In this document: positions 8,213 to 17,463 of the stretch, in pieces
Position numbering within the stretch: the stretch's first letter is position 1
Layout of the letters: the number at the start of each line of letters is the position of its first letter
DNA from: CAVOAK01 sp965217615
Lineage (GTDB): Bacteria; Pseudomonadota; Alphaproteobacteria; UBA8366; CAVOAK01
Length of the DNA: 64,000 bases
Assembly (NCBI GenBank): GCA_965217615.1
Contig: CBDCIT010000048.1
Span: 1 to 64,000, forward strand
Direction of reading: 5' to 3'
Notes under the pieces: model-generated
The model's input: only the letters and a program-made list of their open reading frames with translations
Told to the model about the DNA's origin: nothing
The model's database searches: none
Program-made: the position numbers and the translations under genes

Positions 8213-10528
8213 ATGATAAAGTTCGGCGTAGGTCAGTCGGCGACACGCCTTGAAGACCAACGGTTGGTAACCGGCCACGGGGCTTACACCAGCGACCTCA
8301 ATCTCGACGGCCAAGCCTATGGTGTTGTCGTGCGATCGCCATACGCGCACGCGCGCTTTAGCAAGGTCGATACATCGGCGGCAAAGGCCGCACTCGGCGT
8401 CTTGGCAGTCTACACGGCTGAGGACATCAAGGCCGCCGGACTAAAGACCCTGCCGTTCGCCATGGCCTTCGATAACATCGATGGATCGAAGGTGTTCTCG
8501 CCGACACGCGACATTCTGGCTGTCGCTGTCGTTCGACATGTTGGCAATCCGGTCGCCTTCGTTGTGGCTGAGACTCTTGGACAAGCGCAGGACGCAGCCG
8601 AGCTCGTTGACATCGACTACGAACCGCTCCCGTCTATCACCGACACCAAGCAAGCCACCGAAGCCGGCGCCCCTCAAGTCTGGGCCGGCGCGCCGGGCAA
8701 CGTTGCGTTTAAATGGCAAATGGGAGATCGGGAAGCAACGGATGCCGCATTCGAGAAGGCCGACCACGTTGTCCGTGTCGAACTGATCAATAACCGGTTG
8801 GTTGCCAATTCAATGGAAACACGGGCAGCGATCGGACATTGGGACGGCAAGCGCTACACGCTTCACAGCCCCTCACAGGGTGTTCACTTCACGCAAAACG
8901 CCGTATCAGACGTCCTCGGCATCGAAAAGGATGAGTTACGGGTGGTAACACCCGACGTTGGCGGTAGTTTTGGCATGAAGACCATGCTCTACCCGGAGTC
9001 GCCACTCGTCTTACTTGCCGCCCGCGACCTTGATCGGCCGGTCAAATGGACCAGCGAGCGCACGGAGGCGTTCGTATCGGACAATCAGGGCCGCGACCAA
9101 ATCAACCATGCGGAACTGGCGCTCGACGCCGACGCGCGATTTCTCGGTATTCGCGTGCGCTCAATCGGCAATCTTGGAGCTTATTATTCGTCCTACGCGA
9201 TGTATATCCCGACAAGTGCGGGAGCAAAGCTGCTGGGCGGCGTCTATACGGTTCCGGCGGTCCATGTCGAGGTAACCGGTGCCTTTACACACACGCTTCC
9301 AGTCGACGCCTACCGCGGCGCCGGTCGGCCGGAGGCAATCTACCTTGTCGAACGCCTGGTCGACGCTGCCGCCCGCCAGCTGAAGATCGATCCGGCGGAG
9401 CTGCGCCGACGTAACTTCATCCCCAAGGACGCCATGCCGTATTCGACCGCAATCGTGAACGTTTACGACTGCGGCGATTTTCCCCGGATGATGGAAGAGG
9501 CACTCGACCATGCCGACTACGCAGGGTTCGCATCCCGTAGAGAAGAAGCGCAAAAAGCGGGCAAATTGCGCGGACTCGGCATGGCATCATACGTCGAGAA
9601 CTGTGGCGGCGGCGCCGAGAAGGCGGTTGTAAGTGTCGACGACAAAGGAGATGTGAAAGTCGTCATCGGCACGCAGGCGATCGGTCAAGGCATAGCGACC
9701 GGCTTTGCCCAGGTCATTGCCGACAATCTTGGCGTCGAGAACGAACGTGTAAGCGTCATTCAAGGTGACACTGACTTGGTGGCAACCGGTAACGGCACCG
9801 GCGGTTCGAAATCGATGCCGGTCGGCGGCGTTGCCTGTGAGCGGGCAGCGTTGGCGCTGATCGAGAACGGCAAGCGGATCGCCGCCGAGGTGTTAGAAGC
9901 ATCCGTTGCCGACATCGAGTTTTCTGATGGCACCTTCAACGTCGTCGGCACTGATCGACGCGTTGGTCTTGCGCAGGTCGCAGAAGCTGCAACGGATCCA
10001 AAATTTGCCGTAGATGGAGAAGAACCCGGACTGTCGGGGAGTGGCGAGTTCAACTCGGACGTTTCCACTTTCCCCAACGGCTGTTATGTCTGCGAGGTTG
10101 AAGTCGATCGGGATACGGGCACACTCGATATCGTCAAGTTCGTCGCATTCGACGATATTGGAACCGTCATGAACCCGCTCGTCGCCGGTGGACAGGTGAG
10201 TGGCGGAATCGTTCAAGGGATCGGTCAAGCCGTGCACGAAGGGTGCGTATACGACCCGGAGAGCGGGCAACTCCTGTCCGGATCCTTCATGGATTACTGC
10301 ATGCCGCGCGCCGACGACGTACCGGAATTCGACATGACCTTCGTCGACGACATACCCTGCACAAGCAACCCAATGGGCATGAAGGGCGTCGGTGAGGTCG
10401 GCAGCATCGGTGCACCGCCAGTCGTCGTCCATGCTGTCCTCGATGCGCTTTCAGAGTTCAATGTTTCTGCGATCGACATGCCGCTAACACCCGAAAACAT
10501 CTGGCGCCACATGAACGGAAACGCGTAA
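8213..10528 (+). CDS. Xanthine dehydrogenase/CO dehydrogenase family molybdopterin-binding large subunit (paralogue 3)
   Basis: Third large subunit, 771 residues, clearly more diverged than the first two. It begins MIKFGVGQSATRLEDQRLVTG with a good Shine-Dalgarno (GGGAGGG) upstream, which is why 8213 is chosen over 8156. It has VTPDVGGSFGMKT, the form II loop AYRGAGR at 366-372, GTGGSKSMPVGG, and KGVGEVGSIGAP with the catalytic Glu at 728. Residues around the substrate channel differ from paralogues 1 and 2 (for example QAIGQGIATGFAQ in place of QSGGQGHATIFPQ), so a different substrate is likely. Electron-transfer subunits are absent from both sides; cysQ follows after 19 bp. Confidence 0.92.
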   Translation: MIKFGVGQSATRLEDQRLVTGHGAYTSDLNLDGQAYGVVVRSPYAHARFSKVDTSAAKAALGVLAVYTAEDIKAAGLKTLPFAMAFDNIDGSKVFSPTRDILAVAVVRHVGNPVAFVVAETLGQAQDAAELVDIDYEPLPSITDTKQATEAGAPQVWAGAPGNVAFKWQMGDREATDAAFEKADHVVRVELINNRLVANSMETRAAIGHWDGKRYTLHSPSQGVHFTQNAVSDVLGIEKDELRVVTPDVGGSFGMKTMLYPESPLVLLAARDLDRPVKWTSERTEAFVSDNQGRDQINHAELALDADARFLGIRVRSIGNLGAYYSSYAMYIPTSAGAKLLGGVYTVPAVHVEVTGAFTHTLPVDAYRGAGRPEAIYLVERLVDAAARQLKIDPAELRRRNFIPKDAMPYSTAIVNVYDCGDFPRMMEEALDHADYAGFASRREEAQKAGKLRGLGMASYVENCGGGAEKAVVSVDDKGDVKVVIGTQAIGQGIATGFAQVIADNLGVENERVSVIQGDTDLVATGNGTGGSKSMPVGGVACERAALALIENGKRIAAEVLEASVADIEFSDGTFNVVGTDRRVGLAQVAEAATDPKFAVDGEEPGLSGSGEFNSDVSTFPNGCYVCEVEVDRDTGTLDIVKFVAFDDIGTVMNPLVAGGQVSGGIVQGIGQAVHEGCVYDPESGQLLSGSFMDYCMPRADDVPEFDMTFVDDIPCTSNPMGMKGVGEVGSIGAPPVVVHAVLDALSEFNVSAIDMPLTPENIWRHMNGNA

Positions 10529-10547
10529 CCCTCAGAGGTAGCGTGCA

Positions 10548-11333
10548 ATGAGCTTGAGCGAGGTTGAGCTCGATGCCTTGGCGCTTGAGATCAGTGCCCT
10601 CGCGCGCCGCGCGAGTGAGGCGATACTTGAGATCTACGCGACCGATTTTGCTGTTGAGTCCAAGGCCGACCGTTCACCGGTGACCGCTGCCGATACTGCG
10701 GCTGAAGCCATAATCACGCAAGGACTCAGGGTCATTACCCCGGATGTTCCGGTGGTTGCCGAGGAAGCCGCCGCCGCAGGCCGCATTCCAGACGTCAGCG
10801 CTGGCGTATTCTGGCTCGTAGATCCGCTGGATGGCACGCGTGAATTTCTCAGCCGCAACGGCGAATTCACGGTGAATATCGGTCTCGTTGAAGGCGGCAA
10901 GCCAATACTCGGCGCTATCCATGTCCCAACTCTCAATGAATCCTTTGTTGGCAGTGCCCATTCCGGCGCAACGCGTTCACAAGGAAATGCTGCTCCGCAA
11001 CCGATCCAGGTACGCGATGTGCCGGCAGAAGGGCTGACGACGATCGCAAGCCGGCGCCACGGCGATCCCGCGGAACTCAAGCGATTTCTGGAAGGGCGCA
11101 AGGTCGCCGGACACAAGACCGCCGGGAGCTCACTCAAGTTCTGCGCCGTCGCCACGGGCGACGCGGACGTCTACCCGCGCTACGGGCGTACCATGGAGTG
11201 GGACACGGCGGCCGGCCATGCCGTGCTGACGGCCGCCGGTGGCCGAATCGTAACGGCAGAAGGCATGCCGCTCGCCTACGGGAAACCGAACTTCGAGAAT
11301 CCGCCCTTTATTGCTTGGGGCGGCGGCGCCTAG
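10548..11333 (+). CDS. cysQ: 3'(2'),5'-bisphosphate nucleotidase CysQ
   Basis: Inositol-monophosphatase-fold phosphatase, 261 residues, usual length for CysQ. It hydrolyses adenosine 3',5'-bisphosphate (PAP) left by sulfate activation to AMP. Visible motifs are SPVTAADTAAE, VVAEE (metal-binding acids), WLVDPLDGTREF (metal/phosphate site) and the C-terminal WDTAAGHAVL. The DPLDGT motif with REF following favours CysQ over inositol monophosphatase or histidinol phosphatase. It follows paralogue 3 by 19 bp on the same strand, so co-transcription is likely; no sulfur genes lie alongside to explain the link. Confidence 0.88.
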   Translation: MSLSEVELDALALEISALARRASEAILEIYATDFAVESKADRSPVTAADTAAEAIITQGLRVITPDVPVVAEEAAAAGRIPDVSAGVFWLVDPLDGTREFLSRNGEFTVNIGLVEGGKPILGAIHVPTLNESFVGSAHSGATRSQGNAAPQPIQVRDVPAEGLTTIASRRHGDPAELKRFLEGRKVAGHKTAGSSLKFCAVATGDADVYPRYGRTMEWDTAAGHAVLTAAGGRIVTAEGMPLAYGKPNFENPPFIAWGGGA

Positions 11334-11363
11334 GCTGTCGAACAGTGTTCGGGCGCACTTCTA

Positions 11364-12287
11364 CTACTCTGCAGCGAGCTGTTCGGCCCGCGCAGCCTCC
11401 CAGCCGATAAGCGCCAGCTTGCGGCCGTGCCCCCAGTGATATCCGCCGATCAAACCGGATTTACGAATCACACGGTGACAGGGAATAAGGTAAGATATTG
11501 CGTTCGCGCCATTGGCGGTGCCGACCGCCCTCGCGGCACCTCTCGGATAACCGATACGCTGCGCCAAATCCGCGTAGGTCGTCAGCGTGCCCATCGGCAT
11601 CGTCAACAGCGCCTCCCAGACCTTTATCTGAAACTGCGTGCCACACAGGAACAACCGCAGCGGCGGCGCGCTGGTGTCAGCAGCTTCGCCAGGCTGCATC
11701 AGAAAACGCTCTGCACACCTAGCGCTACTGGCATCATCGAGAATAAACGTCGCGTTTGGCCATTGACCGGCAAGATCGTCATACGTCGCCTGGCGACCGT
11801 TGGCCGTCACAAAGGCAACGCCGCAAATGCCGCGATCCGTCAGCATAATCAGGCACTCGCCAAACGGCGCACAAGGATGGAACCCGTAGCGGATTATCAG
11901 ACCGGAGCCGCGCTTCTTGTACTCTCCTGGCGTCATTGCCTCGACGGTTACAAATAGATCGTGCAGCCGCCCTGGGCCTGAGAGTCCGGCGTCATAAGCG
12001 GCATCTAACACGCTGGCCGATTCCGCAAGGCGCTGCTTTGCCGCGTCCAGCGTGAGGTATTGCAGAAACTTTTTCGGACTTATGCCGACCCTCCGACTAA
12101 ACAATCGTTGGAAGTGGTATTCGCTGAGATCGACCCTCGATGCAATTTCGGCAAGGCTCGGCTGAGTCTCATAATTCGCTGCAAGATACTCCAGCGCACG
12201 CTCGATTCGAGCCGCGTCGGACATCGCGTGCCCCGACTTGTTACCGGTAGGTCGATCACTCTCCACCATCGTCGTTGCCATCATCAT
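11364..12287 (-). CDS. AraC-type regulator fused to O6-methylguanine-DNA methyltransferase (Ada-like, no N-terminal zinc domain)
   Basis: Two-domain protein of about 307 residues. Residues about 25-125 form an AraC HTH (SLAEIASRVDLSEYHFQRLFSRRVGISPKKF is the core, read in two helix-turn-helix units). The C-terminal half is an alkyltransferase with FQIKVWEALLTMP, YPRGAARAVGTANGANAIS and the catalytic PCHRVI followed by GGYHWG. It lacks the Ada N-terminal domain that takes methyl groups from phosphotriesters onto a zinc-bound Cys, so methyl-phosphotriester sensing as in E. coli Ada is not expected. ATG 12287 follows GGTGGAGGAG, a strong ribosome-binding site; a GTG at 12296 is in frame. It sits directly downstream of the DUF1127 gene. 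Confidence 0.88.
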   Translation of the reverse strand: MMMATTMVESDRPTGNKSGHAMSDAARIERALEYLAANYETQPSLAEIASRVDLSEYHFQRLFSRRVGISPKKFLQYLTLDAAKQRLAESASVLDAAYDAGLSGPGRLHDLFVTVEAMTPGEYKKRGSGLIIRYGFHPCAPFGECLIMLTDRGICGVAFVTANGRQATYDDLAGQWPNATFILDDASSARCAERFLMQPGEAADTSAPPLRLFLCGTQFQIKVWEALLTMPMGTLTTYADLAQRIGYPRGAARAVGTANGANAISYLIPCHRVIRKSGLIGGYHWGHGRKLALIGWEAARAEQLAAE

Positions 12288-12297
12288 CTCCTCCACC

Positions 12298-12531
12298 TCA
12301 CGAGCGCCAAAACGGCTTCGTCGACTCGTGACGGGCGGCGCTTGGATCGAGACCCATATCGTCCAGCATACTATGGTCGAGTTCGGCCAGTCGACAGCGC
12401 TCAGTGGCGCGCTCTTGCCAGCGGATCAGGAGGCCAACGACTCTCTTTATGACGCGAACAGCAGCATAGACGGCCGGCTCCTGCGCCGCATCTGTTGACC
12501 GTCCCGAACATGACACCAAGTATCGTTCCAT
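12298..12531 (-). CDS. DUF1127 domain protein
   Basis: Small basic protein, 77 residues, with the alphaproteobacterial DUF1127 pattern in its C-terminal half (RWQERATERCRLAELDHSML then DMGLDPSAA). Members are often short, stress- or phosphate-responsive, and some bind RNA; the role of this one is unknown. The stop lies just before the Ada-like start, so the two are probably one transcript. Confidence 0.75.
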   Translation of the reverse strand: MERYLVSCSGRSTDAAQEPAVYAAVRVIKRVVGLLIRWQERATERCRLAELDHSMLDDMGLDPSAARHESTKPFWRS

Positions 12532-12614
12532 AGCACTTCTCCTAAAACATCATTCGAGAAGAGTATGGATATTTACCGACTGGCGACCCACCCGATTCTT
12601 GCTACGAATTTGCG

Positions 12615-13046
12615 CTACGCAGATACATCCGGCATCGATTGCGACGTTCGATAGATTCCAAAACACATGTCGAATTTCTCGAGGCCGACATGGGGGTAGT
12701 AACTCATGGTCGCGGGGCTCGAAAGCAGATGGAACATGCAATGTTCACCCGCTTCGGCACGGCTTCTGTACAGCAACTCCTTGCCAATACCCTGCCCTTG
12801 CCAGCTACGGTCGACCGCAAGGTCGGAGCAATAACAAACAAGCGCGAAATCAGTAATGCATCGCGAAATTCCGATGAGCATCCCCTCATCACTCCGTGCG
12901 GTGACGATCAACCCCGAATTTTCAAGCATCACGCCGACGCGACGAAGGTCTTCCAGCGGCCTGCGTTCAGCGAGGCCCGATCGTTGCAATACGTCGACGA
13001 ACGCCTCGGGAGTTAGATCGGCTTCCAACTGATAGGCGATCGGCAT
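12615..13046 (-). CDS. GNAT-family N-acetyltransferase
   Basis: Protein of 143 residues with a GNAT fold. The acetyl-CoA pyrophosphate loop reads RSWQGQGIGKEL, following the strand ALVCYCSDLAVD, and the C-terminal part has the usual YPHVGLEKFD stretch. The substrate is not deducible. It stands alone, transcribed in the same direction as DUF1127 and the Ada-like gene, with 83 bp to the next gene. Confidence 0.8.
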   Translation of the reverse strand: MPIAYQLEADLTPEAFVDVLQRSGLAERRPLEDLRRVGVMLENSGLIVTARSDEGMLIGISRCITDFALVCYCSDLAVDRSWQGQGIGKELLYRSRAEAGEHCMFHLLSSPATMSYYPHVGLEKFDMCFGIYRTSQSMPDVSA

Positions 13047-13152
13047 GGTAGATATCCTTGACAGTGAATTCTCGGGCGTGACAACAGCCGCTAGGGCAGA
13101 CCTTCGCTCAACCGCAGCCTTTCACACGTCCAACGTACAGCCGAACTTCAGA

Positions 13153-13980
13153 TCAGGCCTCGACTTCGAACGGCACGATCGTGTGGGCGTGGTTCATCGG
13201 GCCGTCGCCATGCCCAAGTGTCTTGGCCGACAGGATCGCATCGCGAAGATAGGCGCGTCCGCGCATCACAGCGTCTGTGATGGCAACTCCCTGCGCAAGT
13301 CCGGTGGCAATTGCCGAAGCGAGTGTACAGCCCGTACCATGGGTTTGCCGCGAGGCTATGCGCGACGCCTCAAAGACCTCGGCGCCATCCGCAGTACACA
13401 ACAGATCATAGACAATGTGGCCTTGCAGGTGGCCGCCTTTCAAGAGGACCGCCTGACATCCGAGCGCCAGCACACTTTCCGCTGCCCGTGCCATTTCGTC
13501 CTGCGAGCCAATTTGCCTGCCGGATAAAAGCTCCGCTTCCGGCACATTCGGTGTGACTATTGTGGCACTCGGTATGAGTCTTCGTTTCAGCACATCCAAG
13601 GCTGACGGATCGAGTAACGAGTGCCCCCCCTTGGCAACCATAACCGGATCGATGACCAACGGAGCGCCTGCTCCCATATCGTCGAAAACGTCCGCGACCA
13701 TTTCGATCACGGCACCGTCGTGCAACATGCCGGTTTTCCAGCAATCGGCGCCGATGTCTTGTATAACGACACGAACTTGGTCTGCGACAAATTCTGGCGT
13801 TATGCCAAATACACCGAATACGCCCTTGGTGTTTTGCGCTGTGAGCGCGGTAACCGCCGTCGTCGCGTAGCCGCCAAGCGCCATCACGGTCTTGATATCG
13901 GCCTGAATGCCGGCGCCGGCACCCGAATCCGAGCCGGCGATGACCAGCACCCGACCGGAAGGTTTCGCGCGGGCGGTCAC
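13153..13980 (-). CDS. thiD: Hydroxymethylpyrimidine/phosphomethylpyrimidine kinase
   Basis: ThiD phosphorylates HMP and HMP-P to HMP-PP in thiamine synthesis. The 275 residues show the family features: GSDSGAGAGIQADIKT at the N-terminus, ALTAQNTKGV, KTGMLHD, DPVMVAKGG, TPNVPEAELL and the anion-hole/catalytic HGTGCTLASAIATG. The start overlaps the glmM stop by 4 bases (ATGA type), so it is translationally coupled to glmM. No other thiamine genes are present in the window. Confidence 0.95.
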   Translation of the reverse strand: MTARAKPSGRVLVIAGSDSGAGAGIQADIKTVMALGGYATTAVTALTAQNTKGVFGVFGITPEFVADQVRVVIQDIGADCWKTGMLHDGAVIEMVADVFDDMGAGAPLVIDPVMVAKGGHSLLDPSALDVLKRRLIPSATIVTPNVPEAELLSGRQIGSQDEMARAAESVLALGCQAVLLKGGHLQGHIVYDLLCTADGAEVFEASRIASRQTHGTGCTLASAIATGLAQGVAITDAVMRGRAYLRDAILSAKTLGHGDGPMNHAHTIVPFEVEA

Positions 13981-15323
13981 TGCGGCACGGCTTGCTCGAT
14001 TGCGCCGACGATGTCTGCAACAACAGAATCGACCAGCGCCTCGTCCTCGCCTTCCGCCATTATCCGGATAACCGGTTCCGTTCCCGAGGCGCGGATCACC
14101 AGCCGCCCCGTTTCGCCGAGCTGCGTCTTGCCGACGCGGATGGCATCTTGAACAAGAGCTGCGTCGAGCGTCGCAGCGCCGCGGGACGGAACATTACGCA
14201 ACAGCTGCGGCAAAGGTTCGAAGACGTGGCAAGTTTCGCTTGCGCGCCCGCTGCCTTCAACCATGAGTGCTAGTACCTGCAGGGCAGCGATCAACCCGTC
14301 ACCGGTCGTGCTGTAGTCGCCAAGGACAATGTGGCCCGACTGTTCGCCGCCGACGTTAAAGCTATGCTGCCGCATATGTTCAACAACGTAGCGATCGCCG
14401 ACCGCTGTGCGAACTAATCCCAATCCGAGCGAGTCGAGATAGCGCTCCAGGCCAAGATTTGACATTACCGTCGCCACCACTCCCTTGCCGTGGAGTCGCT
14501 CTGCGCGCTGCCAGGCCGAAGCGATCATTGCGAGGATCTGGTCGCCGTCGACGATCGTTCCTGCCTCGTCGACGAGAATCACTCGATCGGCGTCACCATC
14601 GAGCGCGATTCCCATATCAGCGCCGTGCGTCACCACCTGTTCGCACAAGTAGGATACGTCTGCTGTCCCGCTGTTGCGGTTGATGTTGGTTCCGTCCGGC
14701 TGCACCGCGATTGGCACGACGTCGGCGCCCAACTCCCAAAATACTGTCGGTGCAACCTTGTAAGCAGCACCATTCGCGCAATCGACGACGATCTTGAGGC
14801 CGTCGAGCCGCAATCCACGCGGAAACGACTGTTTGACGAATTCGATATAGCGCCCCGGCGCATCCTCAAGCCGGGTTGCCCGACCCAATCCGTCAGAGGG
14901 CACAAGTTCCAGGACATCCGCCTTCATCAATCGCTCGATCTCGCGCTCGTTCGCATCGGAAAGTTTATAGCCGTCGGGACCGAACAGTTTGATGCCATTG
15001 TCCTGATAGGAATTGTGCGAGGCGGAAATCACGACGCCCAAATCGGCCCGCAACGAACGCGTAAGCATGGCGACGGCGGGTGTCGGCAATGGACCAACTA
15101 AAACGACGTCCATGCCCATCGCGATGAAGCCTGAGGTCAGCGCTGGCTCTAGCATGTAGCCCGAAAGCCGCGTGTCCTTGCCCACCACCGCGAGATGCCG
15201 GTGATCGCCACGGCGAATCCACTGCCCGGTGGCCATCGCGAGCCGCAACACCGTTTGTGGCGTTACTGGCTCCGTATTGGCCTTCCCGCGAACACCGTCG
15301 GTCCCGAATATGTCATGCGCCAT
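13977..15323 (-). CDS. glmM: Phosphoglucosamine mutase
   Basis: Interconverts glucosamine-6-P and glucosamine-1-P for UDP-GlcNAc, peptidoglycan and LPS. 448 residues, normal length. Hallmarks: FGTDGVRG at the N-terminus, the phosphoserine loop VVISASHNSYQDNGIKLFGP, the metal loop ALDGDADRVILVDE, the sugar-binding GGEQSGH, and the phosphate-binding RASGTEPVIRIMAEG. The start at 15323 (MAHDIFGTDG) fits the family; an upstream in-frame start at 15380 would add 19 unmatched residues. It lies downstream of ftsH; folP, which often sits between the two in alphaproteobacteria, is missing. Confidence 0.96.
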   Translation of the reverse strand: MAHDIFGTDGVRGKANTEPVTPQTVLRLAMATGQWIRRGDHRHLAVVGKDTRLSGYMLEPALTSGFIAMGMDVVLVGPLPTPAVAMLTRSLRADLGVVISASHNSYQDNGIKLFGPDGYKLSDANEREIERLMKADVLELVPSDGLGRATRLEDAPGRYIEFVKQSFPRGLRLDGLKIVVDCANGAAYKVAPTVFWELGADVVPIAVQPDGTNINRNSGTADVSYLCEQVVTHGADMGIALDGDADRVILVDEAGTIVDGDQILAMIASAWQRAERLHGKGVVATVMSNLGLERYLDSLGLGLVRTAVGDRYVVEHMRQHSFNVGGEQSGHIVLGDYSTTGDGLIAALQVLALMVEGSGRASETCHVFEPLPQLLRNVPSRGAATLDAALVQDAIRVGKTQLGETGRLVIRASGTEPVIRIMAEGEDEALVDSVVADIVGAIEQAVPQ

Positions 15324-15489
15324 CCGCAAAATCCCGTCACCGACATCGTTCACCCGATTATAGCAAACTACAAGAAACACCGGCTATCCGCCGGCAAAGT
15401 TGTACACGAGCCGCAGAATGCTGCAAGCGGACGATCATTGAGTTGGAGAAAACGTAAGCCTGTGAAGGCCTAGCAACAATGGCAAGGCC

Positions 15490-17403
15490 TCAACTTTCGG
15501 GCTGCGGCTTTGGGTCGAGCCCAACCGGTCCGCTACTGGGCACCGAGGATCGGGCGCCGCTTGAGGGAGCATCGCTATCACCGCTATCTCGGACGATCGA
15601 TTCGCCATTGAGAATAGAGACAATTTCATCACCCGAAAGTGTCTCGTATTCCAGAAGCGCATTGGCGAGCGTATGCAGGTCGGCGAGATTTTCCGTGAGA
15701 ATTTTTCGACAGTCCGCCTCCGCACTTTCGACGATTTGGCGGACCTCCTCGTCGATAACTTGCGCAGTCGCTTCAGAAACGTTCTTCGTCTGGGTTACGG
15801 AATGGCCGAGAAAAATCTCTTCCTGGTTTTCGTTATAACATAGTGGACCGAGCTTCTCACTCATCCCCCATTCGGTGACCATCTTTCGCGCAAGCGACGT
15901 CGCCTGCGCGATGTCGTTGGACGCGCCGTTTGTAACCTTATCATCGCCGAATACCAGCTCCTCAGCCACGCGCCCGCCCATGGCAACGACGAGATTTGCT
16001 TCAATCTGATCGCGGGCCAGCGAATATCGGTCGCGTTCCGGCAGGCGCATCACCATACCTAGGGCACGGCCGCGCGGGATGATTGTGGCCTTGTGGATCG
16101 GGTCCGATGCCTCGCAATGCAATGCGGCAATTGCGTGCCCACCTTCGTGATAGGCCGTTAACTTCTTTTCGTCTTCGGTCATGACCAGTGATCGACGCTC
16201 AACGCCCATCATGACCTTGTCCTTAGCCTCTTCGAGCTCTTGCATCGACACCACGCGGCGGCTGCGCCGGGCCGCAATCAGGGCCGCCTCGTTTACCAGA
16301 TTAGCGAGATCAGCACCGGAGAATCCTGGCGTTCCACGCGCAATGATCCGTGCCTCCACGTCGGCAGCGAGAGGAACCTTTCTCATATGCACCTTTAGGA
16401 TCTTTTCGCGGCCCAAGATGTCGGGGTTCGGCACGACAACTTGGCGGTCGAAACGTCCGGGACGCAATAGTGCTGGATCGAGCACGTCGGGGCGATTTGT
16501 CGCGGCAATCAGGATAACCCCTTCGTTGGTATCAAAGCCGTCCATTTCGACGAGTAATTGGTTGAGCGTCTGCTCACGCTCGTCGTTCCCACCTCCAAGT
16601 CCGGCTCCACGATGACGGCCAACAGCGTCAATCTCGTCGATGAATATGATGCATGGGGCGTTCTTCTTGCCCTGCTCGAACATGTCTCGGACACGCGATG
16701 CGCCGACGCCAACGAACATCTCGACAAAATCGGATCCCGAAATCGTAAAGAACGGGACATTTGCCTCGCCTGCGATGGCGCGGGCGAGCAGCGTTTTGCC
16801 GGTTCCTGGTGGTCCAACGACCAAGACGCCCTTTGGAATCTTACCGCCCAAGCGCTGGAATTTTTGCGGATCCCTAAGAAACTCGACAATTTCCTCAAGT
16901 TCCTGCTTCGCTTCGTCGATTCCAGCGACATCTTCGAATGTCACCCGGCCGGTCTTTTCAGTCAGCAAGCGTGCGCGCGATTTCCCAAAGCCCATCGCTT
17001 TGCCGCCGCCTGACTGCATCTGGCGCATAAAGAAAATCCAGACACCGATCAACAGCAACATCGGGAACCAGGAAATGAGGATGCCAAATAGCGAAGGCAC
17101 GCCTTCGCTATCGGGGACGGCATTAATCGTCACACCGCGCGCCGTTAGTTTTTCGACAAGGCCGGGATCCTCAGGCGCATAGGTACTGAACGAACCACCG
17201 CCGCCCTTGAAACTACCGGTAATATTCCGACCCTGAATGGTCACATCGGCAACCGAACCGTTCTGTACTTCGTCAATGAAGCGGGAATAGGACACCTGCG
17301 ACTGCGTACCGCGGTCCGCAGATCCCTGAAACATGTTGAAGAGTCCGATCATCAAAACCACGATGATGATCCAGAGAAGAACGTTACGGCCGAACAAGTT
17401 CAC
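15490..17403 (-). CDS. ftsH: ATP-dependent zinc metalloprotease FtsH
   Basis: Membrane-anchored AAA protease that degrades misfolded membrane proteins and regulatory targets such as LpxC in many proteobacteria. 637 residues. Two membrane segments (about 7-22 and 108-128) flank a periplasmic domain. Then Walker A GPPGTGKT, Walker B FIDEIDAVG, the second region of homology, and the protease motif HEGGH (HExxH class; the usual form is HEAGH). The C-terminus is low-complexity. It is downstream of tilS in the same direction and likely in one operon with the tol-pal cluster and glmM. Confidence 0.97.
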   Translation of the reverse strand: MNLFGRNVLLWIIIVVLMIGLFNMFQGSADRGTQSQVSYSRFIDEVQNGSVADVTIQGRNITGSFKGGGGSFSTYAPEDPGLVEKLTARGVTINAVPDSEGVPSLFGILISWFPMLLLIGVWIFFMRQMQSGGGKAMGFGKSRARLLTEKTGRVTFEDVAGIDEAKQELEEIVEFLRDPQKFQRLGGKIPKGVLVVGPPGTGKTLLARAIAGEANVPFFTISGSDFVEMFVGVGASRVRDMFEQGKKNAPCIIFIDEIDAVGRHRGAGLGGGNDEREQTLNQLLVEMDGFDTNEGVILIAATNRPDVLDPALLRPGRFDRQVVVPNPDILGREKILKVHMRKVPLAADVEARIIARGTPGFSGADLANLVNEAALIAARRSRRVVSMQELEEAKDKVMMGVERRSLVMTEDEKKLTAYHEGGHAIAALHCEASDPIHKATIIPRGRALGMVMRLPERDRYSLARDQIEANLVVAMGGRVAEELVFGDDKVTNGASNDIAQATSLARKMVTEWGMSEKLGPLCYNENQEEIFLGHSVTQTKNVSEATAQVIDEEVRQIVESAEADCRKILTENLADLHTLANALLEYETLSGDEIVSILNGESIVRDSGDSDAPSSGARSSVPSSGPVGLDPKPQPES

Positions 17404-17463
17404 CTCGATTTCGCTCTCTTCCCTGCCAAGCCGCCATCATTGAACGTCACAATGACAAGGAAA

